A DNA stretch of 64,000 nucleotides, taken from positions 310,001 through 374,000 of the forward strand of contig NZ_JAMXMV010000005.1 of the NCBI RefSeq assembly GCF_024055715.1. Reading direction: 5' to 3'. Numbering within the stretch: the first letter of the stretch is position 1; the number at the start of each line of letters is the position of its first letter. The notes below the pieces were generated by a model. It did not search any database. It was not told where the DNA came from and saw only the letters and a program-made list of their open reading frames with translations. This document shows positions 31,345 through 39,973 of the stretch, piece by piece. A program made the translations under genes and the position numbers. This DNA comes from Actinoallomurus soli. GTDB lineage: Bacteria; Actinomycetota; Actinomycetes; Streptosporangiales; Streptosporangiaceae.

Positions 31345-33035
31345 CCCTCGCGGGTGCGGCCTCTCTCACCGGGAACGGACGGGCCATCACGTTCGCCCTG
31401 TTCATCGCGTTCGTCTGCGTGACCCTGGCCATCACGGTCTGGGCGCGGATGCACACCGACGGGGCCGTCGACTTCTACGCGGGCGGGCGGAAATTCTCCG
31501 GCCCGCAGAACGGCCTCGCGCTCGCGGGCGACCACATGTCCGCGGCGTCCTTCCTCGGCATCGCCGGGATCATCGCGCTGTCCGGGTACGACGGCCTCCT
31601 GTACTCCGTCGGGTTTCTCGTCGCCTGGCTGCCGGTGCTGCTGCTCGTGGAGCTGATGCGCAACACCGGCCGGTTCACGATGGCCGACGTGCTCGCCCGG
31701 CGCGTACGCCGGCAGTCCTCGGTGCGGATCGCCGCGGCGGTGTCGACGGTGACGGTGTCGGTCTTCTCCCTCATCGCGCAGATGGTCGGGGCCGGCGCGC
31801 TCGTCACCCTGCTCCTCGGAGTGCGACCGGGGGCCTCCTTCCTGGGCATGTCCGCGGGCACGGCCGAGGTGGTCACGATCGTCGTGGTCGGCGCGCTGAT
31901 GACCTCCTACGTGACCTTCGGCGGGATGAAGGGCACCACCTGGGTGCAGATCGTCAAGACGGCGCTGCTGATGTTCGGCGCGGCGCTGATGACGGTGCTC
32001 GTCCTCGGTCGGTTCGGCTTCGACCTCAGCCGGCTGCTGGGCGCGGCGGCCGGAGCGAGCGGCAAGGGGCACGCCTTCCTCGAACCCGGCCTGAGGTACG
32101 GCAGGGACGTCGCCGGGCACTCGTCGCGGACGCTGTTCGACAAGCTGGACTTCGTGAGCCTGGCGCTCGCCCTCGTGCTGGGCACCGCCGGTCTGCCGCA
32201 CATCGTGACGCGCTTCTACACCGTGCCGGACGCCCGCGCCGCGCGCACCTCGGTGAACTGGGCGATCGGCCTGGTCGGCGCGTTCTACCTGATGACGATC
32301 GCGCTGGGGTTCGGCGCGACCGCGCTGGTCGGGCGGCGGGAGATCCTCGCCCGCGATCCGGCCGGCAACACGGCCGCGCCGCTGCTGGCCCGCGAACTCG
32401 GCCGGCACGTCGCGGGACGGATCGGCGGGGACGTCATGCTGGCGTTCGTCGCCTCGGTGACGTTCGCGACGATCCTGGCGGTGGTCGCCGGGCTGGTCAT
32501 GGCGTCGGCGACGTCGCTGGCGCACGACTACTTCGGCAACGTGCTGATGCTGGGCCGGCCGCGCGAGCGGCAGGAGGTGGCGGTGGCGCGGTTCGCGGCG
32601 ATCCTCGTCGGCGCGGTCGCCATCGTGCCGGCCGTCTTCGCCAGGCACCTGAACGTCGCCTTCCTGGTCGCGCTCGCCTTCGCCATGGCCGCGTCGGCGA
32701 ACCTCCCGGCGATCGTTCTCTCGCTCTTCTGGCGCCGGTTCAACGCGACCGGGATGGTGGCCGGGATCTACGGCGGGCTGGCCGCCTCGATCGTGCTGGT
32801 CGTCTTCTCGCCGGTGGTGTCGGGGAAGGTCGACCCGGTCACCGGGCAGAGCCTGTCGCTGTTCCCGAAGGGCACCGACTTCCACTGGTTCCCGCTCGAC
32901 AACCCGGGCCTGGTGTCGATCCCGTTCGGGTTCCTGTGCGCGGTCGCGGGCACGTTCCTCCGGCGGGGCGAGAGCGACCCGGACCGCTACGCCGAACTGT
33001 CCGTACGGTCGCTGACCGGGGCCGGAGCGCACTGA
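31341..33035 (+). CDS. sodium/solute symporter, ActP-like (cation/acetate type)
   Basis: A 564-aa SSS-family transporter with about 13 membrane segments. Characteristic strings are VDFYAGGRKFSGPQNGLALA, GDHMSAASFLGIAGI, GLPHIVTRFYTVPDARAAR and FVASVTFATILAVVAGLVMA. The pattern and the preceding DUF485 gene match ActP/MctC-type uptake of acetate, pyruvate or propionate with Na+ or H+. Translational coupling by ATGA overlap indicates a fixed pair. The substrate is inferred from family and partner. Confidence 0.92.
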   Translation: MTLAGAASLTGNGRAITFALFIAFVCVTLAITVWARMHTDGAVDFYAGGRKFSGPQNGLALAGDHMSAASFLGIAGIIALSGYDGLLYSVGFLVAWLPVLLLVELMRNTGRFTMADVLARRVRRQSSVRIAAAVSTVTVSVFSLIAQMVGAGALVTLLLGVRPGASFLGMSAGTAEVVTIVVVGALMTSYVTFGGMKGTTWVQIVKTALLMFGAALMTVLVLGRFGFDLSRLLGAAAGASGKGHAFLEPGLRYGRDVAGHSSRTLFDKLDFVSLALALVLGTAGLPHIVTRFYTVPDARAARTSVNWAIGLVGAFYLMTIALGFGATALVGRREILARDPAGNTAAPLLARELGRHVAGRIGGDVMLAFVASVTFATILAVVAGLVMASATSLAHDYFGNVLMLGRPRERQEVAVARFAAILVGAVAIVPAVFARHLNVAFLVALAFAMAASANLPAIVLSLFWRRFNATGMVAGIYGGLAASIVLVVFSPVVSGKVDPVTGQSLSLFPKGTDFHWFPLDNPGLVSIPFGFLCAVAGTFLRRGESDPDRYAELSVRSLTGAGAH

Positions 33036-33057
33036 GACCACGGCCGCCGCAGTCCCG

Positions 33058-33290
33058 TCAGGGGAGGAGACCCCGTTCGTACGCCTTGGCGACGGCGGCG
33101 GCACGGTCCCGGACGCCGAGCTTGTCGTAGATGTGCAGCAGGTGCGTCTTGATGGTCGCCTCGCTGACGAACAGCCGCCGCGCCACCTCCCGGTTGGTGG
33201 TGCCGTCGGCGACGAGGGCGAGCACCTCGCGCTCCCGCTTGCTGAGCGCGCCGGGGGAGGGGCCGCGCACCCGGCCCATCAGCTGGCCGG
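33058..33290 (-). pseudogene. response regulator remnant (LuxR HTH only)
   Basis: The frame ending at 33058 reads AGQLMGRVRGPSPGALSKRE, REVLALVADGTTNREVARRL, FVSEATIKTHLLHIYDKLGV and RDRAAAVAKAYERGLLP: the complete linker and HTH of a NarL-type response regulator. The receiver domain is missing; at about 33285-33296 the sequence switches abruptly to a histidine kinase in a different frame. An internal ATG (MGRVRG) could still start a roughly 75-aa HTH-only protein. Confidence 0.8.
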
Positions 33291-33508
33291 CGGGTGAAGC
33301 CCTGCGCCAGGGTGTCGTGGATCTCGCGGGCCATGCGCTGCCGCTCGTCCAGCACGCCCGCCTCACGTGCCTGGACCAGCAGCTGGGCGTGCAGCCCGGC
33401 GTTCTCCTCCAGCGCCACCTCGAGTGAGGCGTTGGCCTCGGCCAGCCGGTCGAGGATCTCCCGCCGTCTCATCTCGAGGACCGTGAACAGCATGCCCACG
33501 GCTCCCGT
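33291..33508 (-). pseudogene. sensor histidine kinase remnant (coiled coil and H-box only)
   Basis: This segment encodes AVGMLFTVLEMRRREILDRL, the helical AEANASLEVALEENAGLHAQ, LLVQAREAGVLDERQRMARE and IHDTLAQGF, the last TM/coiled coil and H-box of a NarX/DesK-type kinase. It is in frame with the permease remnant before it and breaks just after the H-box, so the HATPase domain and most of the sensor are gone. Confidence 0.8.
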
Positions 33509-34036
33509 GCTCGGGAAGAACAGCAGCATGCCGATCCCGGTGCCCGCCTTGGAGCTCGGCGCGACGGCGGCGATGACCAGCCCGATCCCGAACAGGGCGC
33601 CCATCCCGAGGACGAACGCCGCGAGGAACGCGGGGAACCGCTCGGGTACGGGAGTGCCGAACAGGATCCGGGCGGCGACGATCAGCATGGCGACGGCGGC
33701 GATCGCCATGGCGACGTAGATCAGGAGCTGGACCATCAGCAGGTACGCGGGACGGACCGGGGTCGTCGCCATCCGGCGCAGCACGCCCTTCTCCCGGTAT
33801 CCGGCGAGCGTGGTGGGCAGGATGGACAGACCGAGGATCGTCACCGCGATCCCCACGCCCAGCGCGGCCATGTACTCGGGGGCCGTCTGGCCGCCGAGGT
33901 TGTGCTGGGCCTTGTTCGCACCGGGCTGGAAGCCGAATCCGAGCAGCAGCGCGAGCGGCAGCAGCAGGACGACCGCGGGCACGATGACCTCGCGGGCGAG
34001 GAGCTTCAGCTCCAGGTAGGTGAGCTTGGCGAGCAT
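33509..34036 (-). pseudogene. ABC-2 type permease, 3' truncated and fused to the kinase remnant
   Basis: From ATG 34036 (LAKLTYLELKLLAREVIVPA) the frame encodes four full membrane segments and the start of a fifth (GTGIGMLLFFPS) of a DrrB-like ABC-2 permease, about 176 residues. Intact relatives continue to six TMs; here the sequence passes in frame into the kinase remnant at about 33509. The combined frame stays open to 32987, giving a 349-aa chimera whose last third is frameshifted nonsense. The ATPase gene upstream is intact. Transport function is doubtful unless the chimera dimerises with another permease. Confidence 0.8.
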
Positions 34037-34060
34037 GGACGTCTCCCAGGTGAGTCGGTC

Positions 34061-34140
34061 GGTCGGTCGAGGGTGCGGCGGGTCGGTCGAGGGTGCGGAC
34101 GGTCGGCCGAGGGGCGGCCGGGTCAGTCGAGGGGACGGCC
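34061..34140 (-). repeat. 20-bp tandem repeat x4 overlapping the 3' end of the ABC ATPase gene
   Basis: Four exact 20-base units with core GGTCGGTCGAGGG start at 34061, 34081, 34101 and 34121. The last unit contains the stop and final codons (GRPLD-stop) of the ATPase gene. The other three extend into the spacer before the permease and look like duplications of the gene's own 3' end. Confidence 0.85.
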
Positions 34141-35028
34141 GGTGAGCGCGACGAAGGCGTCGTCGAGGCTGCTCTGCTCGACGCGCAGGTCGGCGGCGAT
34201 GATGTGGTTGCGGGCCAGGACCGAGGTGACCGCCTGCAGGAGGCCGTCGGTGCCGGTGACCACGATCTGCCCGCCCGTCCTGGTCACGGTCCGTACCTCG
34301 GGCAGGTCCCGCAGCAGGTGGTCCTCCAGCGGCGCGGAGGGCCGGAACCGTACCCGCTGCTCGGGGCTGACCCGTGACACCAGACCCGAGGGCGTGTCGA
34401 CCGCGACCACCCGGCCGGCGTCGATGATGGCGAGCCGGTCGCAGAGGCGCTCGGCCTCCTCCATGAAGTGGGTGACGAGCACGATCGTGACGCCCCGGTC
34501 GCGTACGTCCTCGATCAGCCGCCAGGTGTCGCGGCGCGCCTGCGGGTCCAGGCCGGTGGTCAGTTCGTCCAGGACCGCGATCCGCGGGTCGCCGACCAGG
34601 GCGAGCGCGATCGACACCCGCTGCTGCTGGCCGCCCGAGAGCCGGCCGAAGCGCGTGTCCCGCTGCTCGGCGAGGCCGAGCTCCTCGATCAGCCGTCCGG
34701 GGTCGGCGGGCCGGTCGTAGAAGGAGGCGTACAGCTCCACGGCCTCGCGGACCTTCATCTTGTCCGGCAGCCGGCCGGCCTGGAGCTGTACGCCGAGCCG
34801 GCGGGTCAGCTCGGCGCGGTCCCGGCGCGGGTCGAGTCCGAGCACCGAGACCGTGCCCCCGTCGGAGGCGCGCAGCCCCGCGACGCACTCGACCGTGGTG
34901 GTCTTGCCCGCGCCGTTCGGGCCGAGGACGCCGAAGATCTCCCCTTCCTCCACGGCGAAGGACACGTCCTCGACCGCGACCTTCGCTCCGTACCGCTTGT
35001 GCAGGTTCCTGACGTCGATGACCGGCAT
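34123..35028 (-). CDS. ABC transporter ATP-binding protein (DrrA/CcmA-like)
   Basis: A complete 301-aa ABC ATPase: Walker A GVLGPNGAGKTTTVECVAG (about residue 40), signature LSGGQQQRVSIAL (about 135), Walker B IAVLDELTTGLDPQARRD, and the H-loop THFMEEAERL. The C-terminal ~80 residues are the DrrA-type extension (LRDLPEVRTVTRTGGQIVV). It should energise an ABC-2 exporter, but the adjacent permease is truncated. Family neighbours often include a two-component pair, of which only fragments remain here. The final codons lie inside a tandem repeat. Confidence 0.93.
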   Translation of the reverse strand: MPVIDVRNLHKRYGAKVAVEDVSFAVEEGEIFGVLGPNGAGKTTTVECVAGLRASDGGTVSVLGLDPRRDRAELTRRLGVQLQAGRLPDKMKVREAVELYASFYDRPADPGRLIEELGLAEQRDTRFGRLSGGQQQRVSIALALVGDPRIAVLDELTTGLDPQARRDTWRLIEDVRDRGVTIVLVTHFMEEAERLCDRLAIIDAGRVVAVDTPSGLVSRVSPEQRVRFRPSAPLEDHLLRDLPEVRTVTRTGGQIVVTGTDGLLQAVTSVLARNHIIAADLRVEQSSLDDAFVALTGRPLD

Positions 35029-35131
35029 GGCCCCTCGCTCCTCGTCTCCGGGGTGGTGGATCTCGAGGATGGCCCGCGGCGGGGTGCGCGCGGATCGACC
35101 GGTCGGGTACGGCTCCGGTGGATCCCGGGCA

Positions 35132-36361
35132 TCAACCGATCGGTCGATGTCCCCGGCTGAGGGCCAGGTACGTGAGGAACGCGGCGGCGGTCAGCGCGGC
35201 GATGACCACGCCCATCGGGACAGCGGTGTGGGAGCCGGCGACGCCGACGAGCGGCGCCGCGGCCCCGCCGATGACGAACTGCCCCAGGCCGAGCAGGGCG
35301 GAGGCGCTGCCCGCCACGGCGGGCGGGCGGCCGGTCAGGGCGAGGGCGGTGGAGCTCGGCATGATGAGTCCGACCGCGGCCACGACGAGGAACAGCGCGG
35401 GCAGCACGCCCGGCAGGCCGAGGCCGGTCCCGATCGCCACGGCGAGGGCCACGCCGCCGGCGAGGGACATGCAGAGCCCGGCGGCGAGCAGCGTGCGCAG
35501 CGGCACCCGGCCGGCCAGCCGGCCGCTGACCTGGCCGGCCGCCACGATGCCGAGGGCGTTCACCGCGAAGATCAGGCTGAAGTCCTGGGGCGACAGACCG
35601 TAGATGTCCTGGACGACGAACGGCGACCCGGAGATGTAGGCGAACATCGCGGCGAAGGCCAGGCCACCGGACAGGGCGTAGCCGACGAAGACGCGGTCAG
35701 CGAAGAGGCCCGCGAACGTCCGGAGCGTCGAGCCCGGCCCGCCGGTGTGGCGCGCGCCCGGCGGGAGGGTCTCACGCAGCCCGGCCCACGTGGCGGCGAC
35801 CATGAGCGCGCCGATGACCGTGATCAGTACGAACACGCCGCGCCACGACGTGGCGCGCAGCAGCTGCCCGCCGACGACGGGTGCCGCGACCGGCGCGACG
35901 CCGTTGACCAGCATCAGCAGGGAGAAGAACCGGGCGGCCTCCGGCCCGTCGTACAGGTCGCGGACGACGGCCCGGGCGATCACGATGGCCGCCGCGCCCG
36001 CCGCGCCCTGGACCAGGCGCAGCGCGATCAGCGTCGGCACGTTCGGCGCGACCGCGCAGAGGAGTGAGGCGAGCGCGTACAGGGTCACGCCGGCGAGGAG
36101 CGGCCGGCGTCGTCCCCAGGTGTCGCTGAGCGGTCCGGCGACGACCTGCCCGACGGCGAGGCCCACGAGGCAGGCGGTCAGGGTGAGCTGGACGAGCGAC
36201 GCCCCCGCCGACAGGTCGTGGGTCAGCTTCGGCAGGGCCGGCAGGTACATGTCGATCGACAGGGGACCGATGGCGCTGAGCGCTCCGAGGATGAGGGCCA
36301 GCCGGAGCCGGTCGGTGCGGGTCGGCGTCACCTCGATGGTCTCGCTGGCCGTCGCGGGCAT
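35132..36361 (-). CDS. Bcr/CflA family multidrug efflux MFS transporter
   Basis: A 409-aa, 12-TM DHA1-type pump. It opens with RLRLALILGALSAIGPLSID, then MYLPALPKLTHDLSAGASLV, VGQVVAGPLSDTWGRRRPLL (motif A), and ALRLVQGAAGAAAIVIARAV followed by RDLYDG (motif C), all hallmarks of Bcr/CflA. ATG 36361 follows AGAGGTGAC; the frame extends to 36415 without good signal. The adjacent TetR gene is transcribed toward it with a 147-bp gap, so readthrough is possible. Drug export is the family role; substrate unknown. Confidence 0.9.
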   Translation of the reverse strand: MPATASETIEVTPTRTDRLRLALILGALSAIGPLSIDMYLPALPKLTHDLSAGASLVQLTLTACLVGLAVGQVVAGPLSDTWGRRRPLLAGVTLYALASLLCAVAPNVPTLIALRLVQGAAGAAAIVIARAVVRDLYDGPEAARFFSLLMLVNGVAPVAAPVVGGQLLRATSWRGVFVLITVIGALMVAATWAGLRETLPPGARHTGGPGSTLRTFAGLFADRVFVGYALSGGLAFAAMFAYISGSPFVVQDIYGLSPQDFSLIFAVNALGIVAAGQVSGRLAGRVPLRTLLAAGLCMSLAGGVALAVAIGTGLGLPGVLPALFLVVAAVGLIMPSSTALALTGRPPAVAGSASALLGLGQFVIGGAAAPLVGVAGSHTAVPMGVVIAALTAAAFLTYLALSRGHRPIG

Positions 36362-36508
36362 GTCACCTCTCTTCGTCGACGCGCCGCGGGGCGGGCGCGG
36401 GTCCGATGGAGGCAACCTGCTCTCCTGCGGGGCGATTCCCGCTGAGATCCGAGAATGCGACGAATCACCTCCCGGCCGCCCCTGGCCGGGGTGCCGGGAG
36501 GGGCGTCG

Positions 36509-37078
36509 TCAGGAGCGGGGCCGCAGCCCGTCCATCATGAACGACAGCAGCAGTTCGGTGTCCTCGGGTGCCCGTTCGCTCGCCACGGAGAGGGCGTGGG
36601 CCAGGCGGAGCACGTCGCAGGGCCGCAGATCGGGCCGGGCGGTGCCGGCCTCCTGCGCCCGGGTCAGGACCGTCTCGGCCGCCTGCTCGATGTCCTCGTG
36701 ACAGCGGACGAACGTCTCCGACTGCAGGTCGATGACGGCCTTCAGGGTCTGCGTGAGCCCGCGCTTCTTCCGGGAGTACTGCGAGATGGTCAGGATCCAG
36801 GCCGTCAGCCCCTCCTCGGGAGGAGCGGTCTCGGCGAGCTCGTACGCCTTGGCCGCGAGCTCGTCCATCTCGACGCGGTAGACGGCCTCCTGGAGGGCCA
36901 GGCGAGTGGGGAAGTGGCGGTAGAGCGTGCCGATCCCGACGCCCGCGCGCCGGGCGATCTCCTCCAGGGACGCGTCCGCGCCGTGCTCGAGGAACGACGC
37001 CTTGGCCTCGGCCAGCAGCCGCTCGTAGTTGCGGCGCGCGTCGGCCCGCATCGGACGCTGCCCGGTGGTCGTCGACAT
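36509..37078 (-). CDS. TetR family transcriptional regulator
   Basis: A 189-aa repressor with HTH SLEEIARRAGVGIGTLYRHF PTRLALQEAV-like region at residues about 30-65 and the SBD domain (WILTISQYSRKKRGLTQTLK) common in actinobacterial TetR regulators of efflux pumps. ATG 37078 follows GGGAGGGGCG. It is divergent from the DHA2 transporter; between them lie two identical-core palindromes CGGAGG-N3-CCTCCG, the probable operators, so a pump inducer should be its ligand. Confidence 0.92.
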   Translation of the reverse strand: MSTTTGQRPMRADARRNYERLLAEAKASFLEHGADASLEEIARRAGVGIGTLYRHFPTRLALQEAVYRVEMDELAAKAYELAETAPPEEGLTAWILTISQYSRKKRGLTQTLKAVIDLQSETFVRCHEDIEQAAETVLTRAQEAGTARPDLRPCDVLRLAHALSVASERAPEDTELLLSFMMDGLRPRS

Positions 37079-37105
37079 CGCCCCTCCCAAAGCACGGTTG
37101 CCAAC

Positions 37106-37143
37106 CGGAGGCTACCTCCGTATTGTTGCGGAGGCACCCTCCG
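37106..37143. promoter_or_regulatory. double TetR operator in the TetR/DHA2 spacer
   Basis: CGGAGGCTACCTCCG (37106-37120) and CGGAGGCACCCTCCG (37129-37143) are two palindromes with six-base arms and three-base centres, 23 bp apart centre to centre. The whole 44-base block is itself a dyad, flanked by AA at 37103 and TT at 37145. Two stacked TetR dimers are implied. Confidence 0.7.
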
Positions 37144-37217
37144 GTTAGATCGGCCGATCCCCGACAGCCACTTCGGGGGACGGCCGTAACCCTTCCTGCA
37201 CGAGGAGTCTACGACCC

Positions 37218-38633
37218 ATGTCCCAGCAGACCGTCCAGATGGGCGACCCGCCGCTCGACTCCGAGCGGCGACGACGAACACGGCACCCGGGACTCTCGCT
37301 CGCCGTCATCGTGGCCTGCCAGTTGATGGTGGTCCTCGACGCGAGCGTCATGTTCGTCGCCCTTCCCAAGATCCAGCACAGCCTCCACTTCTCCGCGACC
37401 GGCCTCTCGTGGGTGACCAACGCCTACTCGCTCGCCTTCGGCGGGCTGCTCCTCCTCGGCGGCCGGGCCGGGGACATCCTCGGGCGGCGGCGGATGTTCA
37501 TCACCGGCATCGCGCTCTTCACCCTCGCCTCTCTGCTCGGCGGATTCTCCGGGTCGGCCGCGTGGCTGCTCGCCGCCCGCACCGCCCAGGGCGTCGGCGC
37601 CGCCCTGGCCGCGCCGAGCGCGCTCGCCCTCATCGCCACGAACTTCCAGGAGGGACCGGAGCGCAACCGGGCGCTCGGGGTCTTCTCGGCCACGTCGTCG
37701 GCCGGCGCCTCCATCGGCCTGGTCCTGGGCGGCCTGCTCACCGACTGGGCGTCGTGGCGCTGGGTGTTGTTCATCAACGTCCCGGTCGGCGCCGTCGTCC
37801 TGTTCCTCGCCCCGCGGATCCTCCAGGAGACCGAGCGGCACCGCGGCCGCCTCGACGTCGCGGGCGCCGTCACGGTCGTCACCGGCATGGTCGCGCTGGT
37901 GTACGGCTTCATCCGCGCGGCGGACGCGGGCTGGGGTGACGGCGTGACCCTGGCGGCCTTCGCCGGCGGCGTCGTCCTCCTCGGCGCGTTCGTCGCCGTG
38001 GAGACGCGGGCGGAACAGCCGATCATCCCGCTGCGGCTGCTCGCCGACGGCGCGCGCGCCGGCTCGTACCTGAACATGCTCCTGCTGGCCGCGGCGATGT
38101 TCGGGATGTTCTTCTTCATCGTCCAGTTCCTGCAGAACATCCTGGGCTTCAGTCCGCTGAAGGCGGGCGTGGCGTTCCTGCCGATGTCGGGGCTGCTGTT
38201 CGTCATGGCGCGGATCACGCCGCGACTGGTCCCACGGGTCGGCCCGCGGCGGCTTCTGCTCGTCGGCCTGCCGCTCATCGCGGTGGGCATGGTGTGGTTC
38301 ACCCGGCTGTCCGCGCACAGCGGGTACGCGTCGGGCGTGCTCGGTCCGATGCTGTTCTTCGGGCTGGGCGCCGGTCTGGTGTTCCTGCCGATCACCGCGA
38401 CCGTGCTGGCGGGAGTGCGGCCCGAGGACTCCGGCGCCGCGTCCGGCACGCTGCAGACCACGCAGCAGGTCGGCGGCGCGCTGGGGATGGCCGTGCTGGT
38501 CTCGGTGTACGGACCGGCGCTCCGGCACGGCGGCCTGACTCACGGCGTGAACGTCGCCTTCACGGTCGGCACGGTCTTCGTGCTGGTGTCGCTGGTCGTC
38601 ACCGCGCTCTTCCTCCGGCCGCGCGCCGCCTGA
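37218..38633 (+). CDS. DHA2-family (14-TM) drug efflux MFS transporter
   Basis: A 471-aa QacA/EmrB-like transporter. It shows MVVLDASVMFVALPKIQHSL (motif D1), NAYSLAFGGLLLLGGRAGDI LGRRR-type motif A, ARTAQGVGAALAAPSALALI, and 13-14 hydrophobic segments. ATG 37218 follows GCACGAGGAG. Its divergent TetR neighbour and the double palindrome imply drug-inducible export. A strong hairpin lies just after the stop. Substrate unknown. Confidence 0.92.
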   Translation: MSQQTVQMGDPPLDSERRRRTRHPGLSLAVIVACQLMVVLDASVMFVALPKIQHSLHFSATGLSWVTNAYSLAFGGLLLLGGRAGDILGRRRMFITGIALFTLASLLGGFSGSAAWLLAARTAQGVGAALAAPSALALIATNFQEGPERNRALGVFSATSSAGASIGLVLGGLLTDWASWRWVLFINVPVGAVVLFLAPRILQETERHRGRLDVAGAVTVVTGMVALVYGFIRAADAGWGDGVTLAAFAGGVVLLGAFVAVETRAEQPIIPLRLLADGARAGSYLNMLLLAAAMFGMFFFIVQFLQNILGFSPLKAGVAFLPMSGLLFVMARITPRLVPRVGPRRLLLVGLPLIAVGMVWFTRLSAHSGYASGVLGPMLFFGLGAGLVFLPITATVLAGVRPEDSGAASGTLQTTQQVGGALGMAVLVSVYGPALRHGGLTHGVNVAFTVGTVFVLVSLVVTALFLRPRAA

Positions 38634-38654
38634 AGCGGAGCGGCGGCCCTGACG

Positions 38655-38687
38655 CCCGCCGGGCCCGCGCGACCGCGGCCCGGCGGG
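38655..38687. terminator. bidirectional terminator hairpin
   Basis: CCCGCCGGGCC and GGCCCGGCGGG form a perfect 11-bp stem around an 11-base loop between the convergent DHA2 and MDR genes. Confidence 0.75.
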
Positions 38688-38696
38688 GTCGCCAGG

Positions 38697-39698
38697 TCAG
38701 AGCCGGACGACCATCTTGCCGGTGTTGCCTCCGCGGAGCATGGCGAGGAACGCGTCGACGGCGTGGTCGATGCCCTCGAACACCGTCTCGTCGAACTCGA
38801 TCCGCCCCTCCGCCAGCCAGCCGCCGACCTCGCGGACGAAGTCGCCGAACCTGGCGGAGTGGTCGCTGACGATGAAGCCCCGCAGGGTGAGACGCTTGCC
38901 GATCATGAGGGCCAGGTTGCGCGGGGCGGGCTGGGGCTCGGTGGCGTTGTAGATCGAGATCGCGCCGCAGATCGCCGCCCGCCCGTGGTCGTTGAACGCC
39001 TCGATCGCCGCCTCGAGGTGATCGCCTCCGACGTTGTCGAAGTAGACGTCGATGCCGTCGGGCGCGGCCTCGGCCAGCAGCCTGCGCACCGGGCCGGACT
39101 TGTAGTTGAAGGCCGCGTCGAAGCCGAGCGGGCCGGTGAGATGGGCGACCTTCTCGTCGGAGCCGGCGCTGCCGATGACGCGGGCGGCCCCGCGCAACCG
39201 GGCGATCTGGCCGACGAGCGAGCCGACCGCCCCGGCCGCGCCGGACACGAAGACCGTGTCGCCCTCCTTGAGCCCGGCGACGTCGAGCAGGCCGACGTAC
39301 GCCGTCAGCCCCGGCATGCCGAGGACTCCCAGGTAGGCCGACAGCGGCACGCCGTCGACCGGCCGCACCGCGCGGAACCGCCGCGCGGGCGCCACCGCGT
39401 GCTCCCGCCAGCCGAGGTCGTGCAGGACGAGGTCGCCCTCCTCCAGGTCGGGGGAGCGGGACTCCACGACCTCGCCGATCGCGCCGCCGGTCATGGCCTC
39501 GTCCAGGCCGAACGGCGGAACGTAGGACTTCACGTCGTTCATCCGCCCGCGCATGTACGGGTCGACGGACATGAAGTGGTTCCGGACGAGCACCTCACCT
39601 TCGCCGGGATCCGGCAACTCCCTCTCCACCAGCGCGAAGTCCGTCGGCTCCGGCCAGCCGTGCGGGCGGGACACGAGGTGCACCTCACGCGTCTTCAT
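38697..39698 (-). CDS. NADP-dependent MDR-family oxidoreductase (CurA/leukotriene B4 dehydrogenase-like)
   Basis: A 333-aa zinc-independent medium-chain dehydrogenase, likely reducing alpha,beta-unsaturated ketones or aldehydes with NADPH. It shows HFMSVDPYMRGRMNDVKSYV, the Rossmann VFVSGAAGAVGSLVGQIAR, VIGSAGSDEKVAHL, FDAAFNYK and GIDVYFDNVGGDHLEAAI, all typical of the curcumin/prostaglandin reductase group. ATG 39698 is followed by KTREVHLVSRPHGWPEPTDF, the usual N-terminus; GAGGAG lies about 12 bases upstream. No linked regulator. Confidence 0.93.
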   Translation of the reverse strand: MKTREVHLVSRPHGWPEPTDFALVERELPDPGEGEVLVRNHFMSVDPYMRGRMNDVKSYVPPFGLDEAMTGGAIGEVVESRSPDLEEGDLVLHDLGWREHAVAPARRFRAVRPVDGVPLSAYLGVLGMPGLTAYVGLLDVAGLKEGDTVFVSGAAGAVGSLVGQIARLRGAARVIGSAGSDEKVAHLTGPLGFDAAFNYKSGPVRRLLAEAAPDGIDVYFDNVGGDHLEAAIEAFNDHGRAAICGAISIYNATEPQPAPRNLALMIGKRLTLRGFIVSDHSARFGDFVREVGGWLAEGRIEFDETVFEGIDHAVDAFLAMLRGGNTGKMVVRL

Positions 39699-39901
39699 GG
39701 CGTACGTCTCCTCTGCGGGTGAAGGAAGGCTTGTGCCGCCTACGTTACTCACGGGTAGGTGCCGGTCGCCGAGGCGGGTCGACGGTAACGGGACGGTGGC
39801 GACTTTCGGATCGGTCGAAATCGGGCGTTAGTGACACTTTGTCGCGGGTACTCAGGGCGCACCGAGGCACTGACCGGTCGTCGAGACAGGAGGCTCGAAC
39901 C

Positions 39902-39967
39902 ATGACCGCAACCCGATGGGCGAGCGGAAGAACGCCATACCGACACGTCCCGGCGCGAGAAGGGTGA
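39902..39967 (+). CDS. possible 21-aa peptide ORF upstream of the hypothetical gene
   Basis: ATG at 39902 follows a strong AGGAGG at eight bases and opens MTATRWASGRTPYRHVPARE-G, ending six bases before the next start codon. It could be a leader peptide or a chance frame; only the ribosome site supports it. The preceding spacer (39699-39901) likely holds the promoters of this unit and of the divergent MDR gene. Confidence 0.3.
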   Translation: MTATRWASGRTPYRHVPAREG

Positions 39968-39973
39968 GGGGCC

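Noticed and set aside
32987-34036. One 349-aa open frame covering permease, kinase fragment and beyond
   Set aside because: The last ~90 residues are the response regulator HTH read in the wrong frame and then antisense to the symporter, so I describe fragments and not one gene.
34061-34140. CRISPR-like array
   Set aside because: Units are 20 bp with no spacers; it is a simple tandem repeat. No CRISPR array or cas gene was seen in the window.
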